Source of the DNA: Planococcus liqunii
GTDB lineage: Bacteria > Bacillota > Bacilli > Bacillales_A > Planococcaceae
Length of the DNA stretch: 64,000 nucleotides
Direction: 5' to 3'
Assembly (NCBI RefSeq): GCF_030413595.1
Contig: NZ_CP129238.1
Span: 3,348,001 to 3,412,000, forward strand
In this document: in pieces, positions 52,751 to 60,501 of the stretch
Layout: the number at the start of each line of letters is the position of its first letter
Position numbering within the stretch: position 1 is the stretch's first letter
Notes under the pieces: generated by a model
What the model was told of the DNA's origin: nothing
The model's database searches: none
Seen by the model: the letters and a program-made list of their open reading frames with translations, nothing else
Program-made: the position numbers and the translations under genes

Positions 52751-53629
52751 ATGGCAAATGAAGACAAATATGAAAAAATTGATGAAGAAGTGGAGCCCCA
52801 GGAACAACCGGAACAACCCGGACACGAATCCGACATGGCTCCTGAACCAATTTATGACGATCAGGATTATAAAGGCTCTGGGAAGCTCGATGGAAAAGTT
52901 GCATTGATTACAGGCGGCGACAGCGGAATTGGGCGCGCAGTAGCAGTAGCATTCGCTAAAGAAGGCGCCAATGTCGCGATTGCTTACTTGGATGAACACG
53001 AAGACGCTGATGAAACGGTTAAAGCCATCGAATCTTATGGCGTGAAAGCATTTAAGTCAGCGACTGATGTCAGCGATGTGGAAAATTGCAACCAGCTGAT
53101 TGTCGACGTCGTTTCCGAGTTTGGCCAATTGAACATATTGGTGAACAATGCCGGAAAACAATTTCCACAAGATGACTTTTTGGCCATCACGCCGGATCAA
53201 TTAATGGAGACGTTTACCACGAACATATTCTCCATGTTCTATTTATCGCAAGCAGCAATTCCCCATATGCAAAAAGGAGATTCGATCATCAACACTTCTT
53301 CCGTTACAGCATACCGCGGCTCATCATCGCTGATCGATTATTCCTCGACCAAAGGAGCCATCACGACGTTTACCCGATCGCTTTCCCAAAGCCTTGCTGA
53401 AAAAGGCATCCGGGTCAACTCAGTGGCTCCCGGCCCAATTTGGACACCGTTGATCCCGGCTACATTCGACGCTGAAAAAGTCGGGAAACATGGCGGCGAC
53501 ACGCCAATGGAACGCCGCGGCCAGCCTGCTGAAGTGGCACCGGCTTATGTATATTTTGCTTCCAAAGACTCCACTTATGTCACAGGGCAAGCCATCCATG
53601 TAAACGGCGGCGACTTTATTTCTTCCTGA
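52751..53629 (+). CDS. SDR family oxidoreductase, general-stress type (Gsp39/YhxD-like)
   Basis: 292-residue short-chain dehydrogenase with the long acidic N-terminal tail (about 1-40, EEVEPQEQPEQPG) characteristic of the Gsp39/YdaD/YhxD branch. The NAD(P) motif is ITGGDSGIGRAVAVAFAKEG near 52, NNAG near 130, and the active site TSSVTAYRG with YSSTK near 180-197. The RVNSVAPGPIWTPLIPATF loop is also conserved. Members are sigma-B-type general stress proteins in B. subtilis; substrate unknown. ATG follows AAGGAGG. Ends shortly before a strong terminator at 53640. Confidence 0.9.
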   Translation: MANEDKYEKIDEEVEPQEQPEQPGHESDMAPEPIYDDQDYKGSGKLDGKVALITGGDSGIGRAVAVAFAKEGANVAIAYLDEHEDADETVKAIESYGVKAFKSATDVSDVENCNQLIVDVVSEFGQLNILVNNAGKQFPQDDFLAITPDQLMETFTTNIFSMFYLSQAAIPHMQKGDSIINTSSVTAYRGSSSLIDYSSTKGAITTFTRSLSQSLAEKGIRVNSVAPGPIWTPLIPATFDAEKVGKHGGDTPMERRGQPAEVAPAYVYFASKDSTYVTGQAIHVNGGDFISS

Positions 53630-53639
53630 CAATACCCAG

Positions 53640-53667
53640 CCAAGGCTATTAGAGCCTTGGCTTTTTT
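53640..53667 (+). terminator. Terminator after the stress SDR gene
   Basis: CCAAGGCT (53640-53647) pairs with AGCCTTGG (53653-53660) around ATTAG, followed by CTTTTTTC. Confidence 0.88.
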
Positions 53668-53749
53668 CATTTCTTATAAAAAAACGGTTTCATAGGCCAT
53701 ATTCGGGTATAAGAGTGATATGAATCTCTTAATCAGGGAGGTGAAAGAG

Positions 53750-54145
53750 TTGAGATATATCGAAGCATTGCTTATGAAGTTCGCCATGGTATTCGCCGTC
53801 CTATTTGTCATTTTAGGGCTTACTTACGGAGTTGGAGTATTTGATATTTTCCTCCTTAGCCTCGTCATTACACTCGTTGGATTTATCGGGGACTTGGTTC
53901 TTTACCCGCGTACCTCCAATAAAGTTGCAACTGGCGGCGATCTCGTCCTTTCTTTTCTGATCGTGTGGCTCTTGGGGTTGGCATTGATTGAAAATCCTGA
54001 CTTCTCGCTTGTAACGGCGGCCATCTTTTCCGCTATTGTCCTGGCAGTGGGTGAGTGGTTTTTCCATATCTACCTTACCAAACGCCTTTGGGAACAGAAG
54101 GAAACTTCTAAAACAATAAAACGCGATGCCCCACGGCAATCGTAA
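53750..54145 (+). CDS. YndM-family membrane protein (DUF2512)
   Basis: 131-residue protein with four hydrophobic segments (about 5-27, 30-52, 63-82, 88-107) and a basic C-terminal tail. Sequence such as GDLVLYPRTSNKVATGGDLV near 46-65 is typical of the YndM family; function is unknown. Start chosen is TTG at 53750, with AGGGAGGTG ideally 6 bp upstream. An ATG at 53720 is in frame but would place that ribosome binding site inside the gene. Terminator 54154 follows at once. Confidence 0.8.
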   Translation: MRYIEALLMKFAMVFAVLFVILGLTYGVGVFDIFLLSLVITLVGFIGDLVLYPRTSNKVATGGDLVLSFLIVWLLGLALIENPDFSLVTAAIFSAIVLAVGEWFFHIYLTKRLWEQKETSKTIKRDAPRQS

Positions 54146-54153
54146 ATTTAAAG

Positions 54154-54182
54154 ACGCTGAAGCAGCCGCTTCAGCGTTTTTT
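54154..54182 (+). terminator. Terminator after the YndM-family gene, at the left edge of MITE-like element 1
   Basis: ACGCTGAAGC (54154-54163) pairs with GCTTCAGCGT (54168-54177) around AGCC, followed by TTTTT. The right arm and T-run, GCTTCAGCGTTTTTT (54168-54182), recur with one change as GCTTCAGCGTCTTTT at 54560-54574, on the far side of the element. Confidence 0.88.
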
Positions 54183-54562
54183 AGGCTGTCCAGAAACCTT
54201 GAAATTTTTGCTTATTCCGTTTCAGGCGGACGCTTTTCGCGGGCTCGCGCCGAGCCGCTTCGTCGCTTCGCGACTCCAGGGTCTCGACGGCTTCGCTTTC
54301 CCGCAGAAGTCGCCGCCTTCCGCTTCATTCCGTTTTCCTACTTCTTTACCAGGATCCACATATGAATAGAGAGAACAAAATAAAGCGCATAGTGGTTTCT
54401 GGTGTTCTCTTGATATGGAGCAAAACAGCGGAGACTCCCGCGGGACAGCGCTGTGCCGAAATCCACTCGGCTGCTAGGCCGAGTTAGTTCGGCGCAAGCC
54501 CGCAGGAAAGCGGAGTTGTTTTGCGGAATATCGGTGTTTTTCTGTATCTTTCTCTTCAAGCT
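54183..54562 (+). repeat. MITE-like element, copy 1 (~380 bp)
   Basis: Left end AGGCTGTCCAGAAA, right end TCTGTATCTTTCTCTTCAAGCT. Inside are two GC-rich imperfect palindromic arms: arm 1 (about 54215-54330, reading inverted) and arm 2 (about 54417-54534, reading forward), each with the pattern GCGGA-GACTCCYGCGGGA ... GCCCGCGGAAAGCG, separated by about 85 bp of A/T-rich spacer. Both ends, both arms and the ending TTGCGGAATATCGG recur in inverted orientation at 62729-63129. No protein is encoded. It is a non-autonomous element between the convergent yndM-like and DUF2071 genes, with direct-repeat-like flanks (54168-54182 and 54560-54574). Confidence 0.78.
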
Positions 54563-54583
54563 TCAGCGTCTTTTATCTATGCA

Positions 54584-55276
54584 CTATTCAATTGCAGGCG
54601 GGAAGAAAAGAACTTTTTGGGTCCCTCCGTAATGAGCGATGGGCCGCTCGAGGTGAAAGTTTTTCGGCAGAAAACTGGCCATCGTATTTTTAAAGATTTC
54701 CCCTTGGATATACTGGAGCTCCCACGGGGGATGGTCGATGTCGACGCGCAGCAATCTGTTCTTCGGCTTTGTCCATAAACAATAACGTTCCGTCAGCCAT
54801 GAATCGAAAAAATTCTTTTTGATGGGTGCTGAGGCAATTTTGTAACTTAAGCTAAGCGCTTCCGGAAATGCATGCCGGTGTGTTCTCCGGCTTTCAAAAA
54901 GACAGGTCCCTTGCCTTTTATTCATTGACATCCGGGCGTGGCGGTAAGGCAGAAAATCGCCTGTGCTTGCGGCTTCTACCGCTAATGCACTGTCTGCATC
55001 CAACGAAAAAAAGTAAACCCCTGACCGGCCTTTGTACTTTACATAAGTTCTTACATTCAACTCGAGATACGGCGGGACTACCGGAATCGGAGAAATGCCT
55101 CTTAAACTCGTCCCTTTGGCCTTGAATAAGACAACGCCAATCCAGGCGAATCCATCATACAAATCCAGTTCAAGTTCTCCGGGCACATGCTTCCTCAACC
55201 ATTCAGCCTGGACAGGCCAGTGCAGGAAAACAACTTCATGCCATTCTTGTTTCATGACCCAAGGGCGATTTGCCAT
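54584..55276 (-). CDS. YqjF/DUF2071 family protein
   Basis: 230-residue soluble protein of the DUF2071 family. Starts MANRPWVMKQEWHEVVFLHW and contains the typical VQAEWLRKHVPGELELDLYD near 22-41, PYLELNVRTYVKYKGRSGVY near 88 and later YCLWTKPKNRLLRVDIDHPP near 167. The fold is acetoacetate-decarboxylase-like, but the catalytic Lys is not obvious and no activity is established. ATG 55276 follows AAAGAGGTGG. Its 3' end abuts the right end of MITE-like element 1, 21 bp away, so its native terminator may have been affected. Confidence 0.83.
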   Translation of the reverse strand: MANRPWVMKQEWHEVVFLHWPVQAEWLRKHVPGELELDLYDGFAWIGVVLFKAKGTSLRGISPIPVVPPYLELNVRTYVKYKGRSGVYFFSLDADSALAVEAASTGDFLPYRHARMSMNKRQGTCLFESRRTHRHAFPEALSLSYKIASAPIKKNFFDSWLTERYCLWTKPKNRLLRVDIDHPPWELQYIQGEIFKNTMASFLPKNFHLERPIAHYGGTQKVLFFPPAIE

Positions 55277-55302
55277 AAATCCACCTCTTTCACAAAAGAA
55301 AT

Positions 55303-55325
55303 AAGCCTCTTCATTGAAGAGGCTT
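55303..55325 (-). terminator. Terminator after the manganese catalase gene
   Basis: AAGCCTCTTC (55303-55312) pairs with GAAGAGGCTT (55316-55325) around ATT, just 7 bp beyond the stop codon at 55333. The minus-strand tail ATTTCTTTTG is T-rich but interrupted. Confidence 0.75.
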
Positions 55326-55332
55326 GGTTTTC

Positions 55333-56163
55333 TTATTTCAGGTCTTCTTCCGGAAGCGTGTTATGGGCTTCAGGAGGAGCTGGTTTTAGTACCGGGCGTT
55401 CGCTCAAAGGTTCCGGTTTTTGCACCGTAATCGGATGGCCATCCGGAGCCGGCTGGCTTACCCACGGCAATTGATCGGCCGTACTTGTTTCCGGGTTTAC
55501 GTATAGAATATGTGAGAATTCCTGCGCTTCCCATTCAGGTGGGACAGTTGATGGTACGATTGGGCCTTCTTTGGCTTCCAAATCTTTAATTGCCGCAAGC
55601 CATTGGTTTTGGTGCATCGTGTCGCGTGCAATTAAGAAAGAGAATAAATCTTTGACGCCTCTGTCATCGGTCATGCTGTACAAACGGGCAACTTGCAAAC
55701 GTCCTTGCGACTCCGCGTTGACGTTTGCACGGAAGTCAGCCAATAAGTTCCCGCTGGCTACAATATAACCTGCGTTCCACGGAACGCCGTTGCTGTCTTT
55801 AGGAGATGCTCCCAAACCATGAACAATTGCGTGCTGCGGATTCATACCGCCCATAATTGCGCCGACAATCGGATCCGCTGCCGCTTTTTCCTGTTCATAG
55901 ACAGGTGCACCTTCTAATAAACGGGCAACGAGTGTTGCCAGCATTTCGATATGTCCAAGTTCCTGTGTTCCTGTATCCATCAATAAGTCTCTGTATTTTT
56001 CATTTCCTCTTGTGCTCCACCCTTGGAATAAGTATTGCATCGCTACCGACATTTCGCCAAATTGTCCGCCGATCAATTCCTGGACCTGCTTAGCAAATAC
56101 CGGATCTGGACTCTCCGGTTTGACATGATATTGAAGTTCACTTCTGTGGAAAAACATAGACAT
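55333..56163 (-). CDS. Manganese catalase family protein
   Basis: 276-residue non-haem catalase that splits H2O2 at a dinuclear Mn site. The five ligand positions of the family are all present: E37 (QFGEMSVAMQYL), E68 and H71 (GTQELGHIEM), E151 (ANVNAESQGR) and H184 (ARDTMHQNQW). The C-terminal extension (about 215-276) is proline-rich and ends PPEAHNTLPEEDLK. Close to KatN/YdbD-like general-stress catalases rather than the spore CotJC. It follows a small hydrophilic protein gene after 18 bp, in one operon. ATG after AGGAGG. Confidence 0.92.
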   Translation of the reverse strand: MSMFFHRSELQYHVKPESPDPVFAKQVQELIGGQFGEMSVAMQYLFQGWSTRGNEKYRDLLMDTGTQELGHIEMLATLVARLLEGAPVYEQEKAAADPIVGAIMGGMNPQHAIVHGLGASPKDSNGVPWNAGYIVASGNLLADFRANVNAESQGRLQVARLYSMTDDRGVKDLFSFLIARDTMHQNQWLAAIKDLEAKEGPIVPSTVPPEWEAQEFSHILYVNPETSTADQLPWVSQPAPDGHPITVQKPEPLSERPVLKPAPPEAHNTLPEEDLK

Positions 56164-56181
56164 TACCTCCTGAATGATTTT

Positions 56182-56472
56182 TTAGTTTTCTTTGGAGTTC
56201 GTTGAGTTGGAGTCGATGCGGCTATCACTGGCAGGCGACGCATCTTTGGGATGCCCGCCATCGTAGTCGGAATCATTTCCGCCGGTGTTAAATGTTTTGC
56301 CGCTTGAACTTTCGCCATCGTTTTGTAATGAAGAATCAGTTGCTGATTGTTCTCCGGCATTGTCGGATGCCTTGTCGCCAGTACCGGAACCGTTTCTGTT
56401 GTTGCCTGACTCTCTGCTTTCATCTTCTTTTTTCTTCATCGCTGCTTCATGTTCTCGTTGTTCCTTATCCAT
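56182..56472 (-). CDS. Small, very hydrophilic protein in an operon with manganese catalase
   Basis: 96-residue protein with no hydrophobic core: a charged start MDKEQREHEAAMKKKEDESR, followed by Ser/Asn/Asp/Gly-rich sequence to the end. It is predicted to be intrinsically disordered. I do not recognise a family. GGGAGGAAGGAAA gives a strong ribosome binding site before ATG 56472. Being 18 bp upstream of the catalase gene, it is probably co-expressed under stress. It could resemble desiccation-type hydrophilins, but that is only a compositional likeness. Confidence 0.65.
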   Translation of the reverse strand: MDKEQREHEAAMKKKEDESRESGNNRNGSGTGDKASDNAGEQSATDSSLQNDGESSSGKTFNTGGNDSDYDGGHPKDASPASDSRIDSNSTNSKEN

Positions 56473-56594
56473 TTTCCTTCCTCCCTTCGTGTTTTGACGG
56501 CGTATTATCTGAATACCCTGCACTTTTCACTTAAAACCATTTTTTGTCTAGTGTTCCGCTTATTCATACAAAAGTCATAAAGCTTTTAGGCATA

Positions 56595-56624
56595 AAAAAG
56601 AAGAGGCATGAGCCTCTTCTTTTT
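56595..56624 (-). terminator. Terminator after ohr
   Basis: AAAAAGAAGAGGC (56595-56607) pairs perfectly with GCCTCTTCTTTTT (56612-56624) around ATGA, 9 bp past the stop codon. Confidence 0.9.
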
Positions 56625-56633
56625 AGATATGGA

Positions 56634-57053
56634 TTAAGTTACTTTCAATTCTACGTCAATATTGCCTCTGGTTGCTTTGGAATACGGGCAGACCTGGTGT
56701 GCTTTTTCAACCAGTTCTCGTGCCTTTTCTTCATCTACTCCTTGAACTGAGACGTTCAAAGTGACGCCGATTTTATAGCCGCCGTCTGATTCATCTTTCA
56801 GGAAATGGACATCCGCTTTTACGGATGTACTTGAAACATCCGCCTTTTCTTTTCGGATGACCAATCCGAGTGCACCGTCAAAGCAAGCGGCATAGCCTGC
56901 TGCAAAAAGCTGCTCTGGATTTGTGCCATGGCCCCCTGGTCCACCCAGTTCTTTCGGTGAAACCAATTCAAAATCGATGATATTGTCTTCAGACACGACT
57001 CTTCCTTCTCGTCCTCCGGTTGCTAATACGGATGTTGTGAATAATGCTGACAT
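56634..57053 (-). CDS. ohr: Organic hydroperoxide resistance protein (Ohr/OsmC family)
   Basis: 139-residue thiol peroxidase that reduces organic and lipid hydroperoxides with electrons from lipoyl proteins. The catalytic disulfide pair is C57 (GYAACFDGALG) and C122 (HQVCPYSKATRGN). The catalytic Arg is R15/R18 in the GGREGRV start. The GGPGGHGTNPEQLFAAGYAA motif separates Ohr from OsmC. Length equals OhrA/OhrB (about 136-140). ATG is preceded by AAAGGAGT. No ohrR gene is in the window. In the promoter region, TACTAGT occurs twice 15 bp apart (57111 and 57126). Confidence 0.94.
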   Translation of the reverse strand: MSALFTTSVLATGGREGRVVSEDNIIDFELVSPKELGGPGGHGTNPEQLFAAGYAACFDGALGLVIRKEKADVSSTSVKADVHFLKDESDGGYKIGVTLNVSVQGVDEEKARELVEKAHQVCPYSKATRGNIDVELKVT

Positions 57054-57110
57054 CTTTCCAACTCCTTTTCTTATTTAAATTTTCAAATAAATTAGCGAAC
57101 AATTAAAACG

Positions 57111-57132
57111 TACTAGTTTTCAGTATACTAGT
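57111..57132. repeat. TACTAGT pair upstream of ohr
   Basis: TACTAGT at 57111-57117 and again at 57126-57132; each contains the palindrome ACTAGT. They are 15 bp apart, in the region between ohr and the divergent DJ-1 family gene, and overlap a weak minus-strand TTGACT-N17-TACGTT. It does not match the known OhrR operator. It may be a regulator site, but this is tentative. Confidence 0.35.
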
Positions 57133-57238
57133 CAACCGATTTGATTAATCTTCTCCTTCCTTTTTCTTACGTTTCAGGAAGCGGTGAGAGGGTAAATGAA
57201 CAAATAGACAAGTGAGATACTCTGAGGAGGAAGATACG

Positions 57239-57943
57239 ATGGCAAAAGTAATGGCGGTTTTATCCAGCGGTTATGTAGACGAAGAAAACAATTACGTGAC
57301 GGGATGGTGGGCAGAAGAATTGTTCGCCCCTGTCCTTGCACTCGAAGCAGAAGGACATATAGTCGGGCTCGCTTCACCGAAAGGCGGAAAACCCGTTGTA
57401 GATCCGATAAGCCTGAGTGAAGAGTATGATCCGGAAGGCAAGTATAAAAAATTATACGACTCCGGTATTGCCGATAAAACAACGCCGATCGTCGATGTTA
57501 AAGCGAGTGACTACGACGCTATTTTTATCGTCGGCGGGCACGGTGCGATGTTCGATCTGGCGCATAACGAAGAACTCCATACCCTGATCAATATCGTGTA
57601 TGGGCAAGGCGGCATCGTCGCGGCAGTCTGCCACGGCCCTGCTCCTCTCGTCTATACGAAACTGCCGAACGGTCGCGGCCTTTTGGAAGGATTGGACGTA
57701 ACAGGCTACCCTAATAATATGGAGCCAAAAGAAGTAGTAGGCTTACTGCCTTTCAGCCTGGAAGACGAATTAAGCCGCATCGCAAACTATAAAGCCGAAG
57801 CAGATGAGAAAGAATATGTGGTCTGGGGCAGTGAACAGATTTTGACCGGGCGCGATCCCCATTCTTCTCCGTTGTTCGGGAAAGAACTGGCGAAAAAACT
57901 GACAAGCATCGAGCAAAAGCAGGAAGAGAAGTTTTTTGATTAA
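57239..57943 (+). CDS. DJ-1/PfpI family protein (Hsp31-like chaperone/deglycase type)
   Basis: 234-residue cytosolic protein with a glutamine amidotransferase-like fold. The nucleophile elbow is GGIVAAVCHGPAPL with Cys131 and His132. The Glu of the LSSGYVDEENNYVTGWWAEE N-terminus is in the usual acid position near the Cys. The acidic cap and loop VGGHGAMFDLAHNEELHTLI near 98-117 match Hsp31-type type 1 glutamine amidotransferases. These act in protein quality control, glyoxalase III activity or carbonyl stress. ATG 57239 follows GAGGAGGAA. Divergent from ohr, so both may share a stress promoter region. Confidence 0.87.
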   Translation: MAKVMAVLSSGYVDEENNYVTGWWAEELFAPVLALEAEGHIVGLASPKGGKPVVDPISLSEEYDPEGKYKKLYDSGIADKTTPIVDVKASDYDAIFIVGGHGAMFDLAHNEELHTLINIVYGQGGIVAAVCHGPAPLVYTKLPNGRGLLEGLDVTGYPNNMEPKEVVGLLPFSLEDELSRIANYKAEADEKEYVVWGSEQILTGRDPHSSPLFGKELAKKLTSIEQKQEEKFFD

Positions 57944-58004
57944 GCCCTCAGGTTTAGGGTATGCAGTAGGTAAAGAAGACTAGTATTAACAGGGAGGCGT
58001 AAAC

Positions 58005-58214
58005 ATGAGCGACAATAAAGAACCGAAAGAAAAGGAATACATGAAAGCCAGCAAAGAATCGTTAAAGCACCCCCCTAACAATAAGGAAGGGCTGCAGGAG
58101 CCGAGAACGACCGGCTACAAGCCGCTTCAGATCGGCATCGTCATTTTTGCGATTCTTGTGCTCATCGTTGTCATTATCGGAATCAGCAATGGCATGTGGG
58201 GACTGTTCAACTGA
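58005..58214 (+). CDS. Small single-pass membrane protein
   Basis: 69 residues that I do not recognise. The first 40 are highly charged (EPKEKEYMKASKESLKHPPN) and residues about 43-62 form one hydrophobic segment (IGIVIFAILVLIVVIIG), ending in NGMWGLFN. Predicted N-in, C-out. GGGAGGCG ribosome binding site. It lies 62 bp after the DJ-1 family gene and could be co-transcribed; terminator at 58255. Possible stress-linked membrane peptide; function unknown. Confidence 0.65.
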   Translation: MSDNKEPKEKEYMKASKESLKHPPNNKEGLQEPRTTGYKPLQIGIVIFAILVLIVVIIGISNGMWGLFN

Positions 58215-58254
58215 TTGCCAAACGGCAGTCAGTTTTCTTTTTACTGAAAAACCG

Positions 58255-58289
58255 AAAAAGGCTTTTCGCTTGTGAGCGAAAAGCTTTTT
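58255..58289. terminator. Bidirectional terminator between the small membrane protein gene and htrA
   Basis: GCTTTTCGCT (58261-58270) pairs with AGCGAAAAGC (58275-58284) around TGTG, with A-run on the left and T-run on the right. Serves the convergent genes ending at 58214 and 58293. Confidence 0.88.
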
Positions 58290-58292
58290 CTT

Positions 58293-59480
58293 TTATAAAC
58301 TTTCAGTCAGTTCGATTTTAGCATCCACCAGTTCTCCGCCACGGTACACTTTCACTTTCAAGGTATCTCCAACCTCAGCTTGTGTATACAAGTGCTGGCG
58401 AAGTTCCAAGACAGAGTTTACCGCTTTCCCGTCTAATTCGACGATCACATCATATGGCTGTATGCCGGCTTTTTCCGCGCCGGAACCCGGCGCCACTTCA
58501 CTCACTACGACACCTTCCGTTACATCTTCAGGCAATCCCAATTGGCTATTGCGGTATTGCTGAGGCACCGAAGACAAGTCCATGATGCTCACTCCGATTG
58601 ACGGCCGCTCCACTTCGCCTTTCGCTTCCAAGTCTTGAATGATCGGAATGGCTGAATTGATCGGAATAGCCAGCCCGATGCCTTCTACTGCATCCTGGGC
58701 AATTTTCATCGAGTTGATGCCGATCACTTGCCCTTGGCTGTTAATCAGCGCACCGCCGCTGTTGCCCGGGTTAATTGCTGCATCTGTTTGAAGAACTTCG
58801 GCTTGCCAGTCTTCCGTGCCGTCTCCGTTGATATCAATCGGAACGAGTCGCTCAGTTCCTGATACGACGCCCGTTGTGACCGATCCGGAAAATTGAAGCC
58901 CAAGCGGGTTGCCGATGGCAATTACCGGCTCTCCGGCTTTCAGCACAGAAGAATCGCCAAATTCAGCGATTGTGGAAATGCTGCCGCTGTCGACTTTCAA
59001 TACGGCCAAGTCTGTCCAGACATCAGTTCCGAGAACTTCTGCGTCCAGCTCTGTTTCATCAGCCAAGGTAACTTTCACTCTTTCTGCACCTTCCACTACA
59101 TGGTTATTGGTCACGATATAGGCGGATCCGCCATCTTTTTTATAAATGACACCAGACCCCGTACCCGCTTCCTGCGCTTCTGCTCCAGCAGCCGGCATGA
59201 ACGGGTTTTGCTGGGCAGTTTTCAGGTTGGTCACCCCGACTACTGCCGCTGAAGTGGCATCCACAATTTCTGTGACATCTGTTGTGACGATGTCTGAAAC
59301 ATTTTGTATGCCGCTGGCAGTCTCAACAGTTCTCGGCTGGTTTTCTGCTGCTGCGCCCACATCCGTAAATTGCGGAACGGCCACTCCGACCAGCAATGCT
59401 CCCGCAATCAAACCTGAAAAGCTTGAAGCAAAATAACCGGTCCGTTTTTTCTTTGGTTCATTTGAATTGTAATATCCCAT
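58293..59480 (-). CDS. HtrA-like membrane-anchored serine protease (S1C with PDZ)
   Basis: 395 residues. Order: cytoplasmic basic start, one membrane anchor (about 16-38), a linker, the trypsin-like domain and one C-terminal PDZ domain (about 300-392). Catalytic triad: H127 (VTNNHVVEGA), D157 (WTDLAVLKVD) and S241 (NPGNSGGALINSQG). It degrades misfolded exported proteins at the membrane surface. It resembles B. subtilis HtrA/HtrB/YyxA; which one is not clear. It is 15 bp downstream of a parvulin foldase gene, so the operon pairs a foldase with a quality-control protease. ATG follows AAGGAGAG. Confidence 0.93.
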   Translation of the reverse strand: MGYYNSNEPKKKRTGYFASSFSGLIAGALLVGVAVPQFTDVGAAAENQPRTVETASGIQNVSDIVTTDVTEIVDATSAAVVGVTNLKTAQQNPFMPAAGAEAQEAGTGSGVIYKKDGGSAYIVTNNHVVEGAERVKVTLADETELDAEVLGTDVWTDLAVLKVDSGSISTIAEFGDSSVLKAGEPVIAIGNPLGLQFSGSVTTGVVSGTERLVPIDINGDGTEDWQAEVLQTDAAINPGNSGGALINSQGQVIGINSMKIAQDAVEGIGLAIPINSAIPIIQDLEAKGEVERPSIGVSIMDLSSVPQQYRNSQLGLPEDVTEGVVVSEVAPGSGAEKAGIQPYDVIVELDGKAVNSVLELRQHLYTQAEVGDTLKVKVYRGGELVDAKIELTESL

Positions 59481-59495
59481 AGTTAATCGCTCTCC

Positions 59496-60359
59496 TTAGT
59501 TTAATTTATTTTCGATTTCGTATGATGCTTGCTTTTCCGACAGCCAAGCAGCATATTCGGTATTTAAAGCCTCATCAAACAAAGTTTCCTTGATCTGTTC
59601 TTTGCTGTTTTCCAGTGTCGCTTCCTGTGCTTCGGTTTTGTCCGTCACTTTGATGATGTGGAAGCCGTATTCCGTTTCCACCGGTTCACTGATTTCATCG
59701 GTTTTCATCGCAAAAGCTGCTTTCTCGAACTCTGGAGCCATTTCGCCTGTTCCAAATGCCCCAAGGTCGCCCCCGCTTTCTGCAGTCGCCGTATCGGTTG
59801 AGTACTCTTTTGCCAGTTCAGCAAAATCTTCGCCGTTTGCCAGCTTCGCCGCTACTTCTTCTGCTTTTTCCTTTGTTTCCAGTAAAATGTGGCTCGCCTC
59901 GACTTGTACCGGCTGTGCCAGGCTTTCTTTGTTTTCTTCAAAATAGCTTTTGGTTTCCTCATCGGTGATGTCAACTTTCGGTCCCAGCAGCTTTTCGATT
60001 TTCACTTGCGTTTCGATATCCGCCGTTAAATCTTCCATTGTCATGCCGGTCGCTTTCACCGCTTTTTCCAAAGCTTCGGAACTGCCGTATGCTTCTTCGT
60101 ATACAGCCATTTCGGCATCAAGCTCTTCTTGGCTCACTTTAATATCCGCCTTCTCCAGTTCCTGTTTAACGATTTCATTTGCAATCATCGAATCGAGCGT
60201 CTCAGCTCCTGTAGTTTTCACCATTTCTCCGTACAGGGCATCCCGCTCAATTTCTTTTCCATTTACCGTTGCCACCGCATCGCTCGGTGCAAAACTCGCC
60301 ACCAAAAATACCGCTGAGGCAATCACTGCTCCGATTGCTATATATACCGCTTTTTTCAT
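59496..60359 (-). CDS. Extracytoplasmic parvulin-type peptidyl-prolyl isomerase (PrsA/SurA-like, not a lipoprotein)
   Basis: 287 residues. N-terminal hydrophobic segment (about 5-24, AIGAVIASAVFLVASF), then a SurA/PrsA N-terminal chaperone domain and a parvulin domain near 150-240 (ASHILLETKEKAEEVAAKLA, FAELAKEYSTDTATAESGGD, ETEYGFHIIKV). The protein contains no cysteine, so unlike PrsA it cannot be lipid-anchored; the segment acts as an uncleaved anchor or a cleavable Sec signal. ATG 60359 is preceded by GAAGAGGG. It assists folding of secreted proteins and shares an operon with HtrA, 15 bp downstream. Confidence 0.9.
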   Translation of the reverse strand: MKKAVYIAIGAVIASAVFLVASFAPSDAVATVNGKEIERDALYGEMVKTTGAETLDSMIANEIVKQELEKADIKVSQEELDAEMAVYEEAYGSSEALEKAVKATGMTMEDLTADIETQVKIEKLLGPKVDITDEETKSYFEENKESLAQPVQVEASHILLETKEKAEEVAAKLANGEDFAELAKEYSTDTATAESGGDLGAFGTGEMAPEFEKAAFAMKTDEISEPVETEYGFHIIKVTDKTEAQEATLENSKEQIKETLFDEALNTEYAAWLSEKQASYEIENKLN

Positions 60360-60458
60360 ATTCAACCCTCTTCCTTCATCTCGTTAATCAAATCTTAACA
60401 AGCAAATATGAATAAACTATGACCAAACCGTTAATAGAGATGTAAACTTTGAACAAAA

Positions 60459-60490
60459 GAAAAAACCTGAAAGCAAAATGCTTTCAGGTT
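60459..60490 (-). terminator. Terminator after the histidine kinase gene
   Basis: On the minus strand AACCTGAAAGC pairs with GCTTTCAGGTT (60480-60490 with 60464-60474), followed by TTTTTTCTTTTG. It is 12 bp beyond the stop codon and separates the two-component operon from the foldase-htrA operon. Confidence 0.9.
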
Positions 60491-60501
60491 CCACCACTCT
60501 T

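Noticed and set aside
53720..53749. ATG 53720 as the start of the YndM-family gene
   Set aside because: It lacks a ribosome binding site and would bury the strong AGGGAGGTG that precedes TTG 53750.
54218..54534. Short open frames on both strands inside MITE-like element 1
   Set aside because: They consist of palindromic repeat sequence, lack ribosome binding sites and do not correspond to any in element 2.
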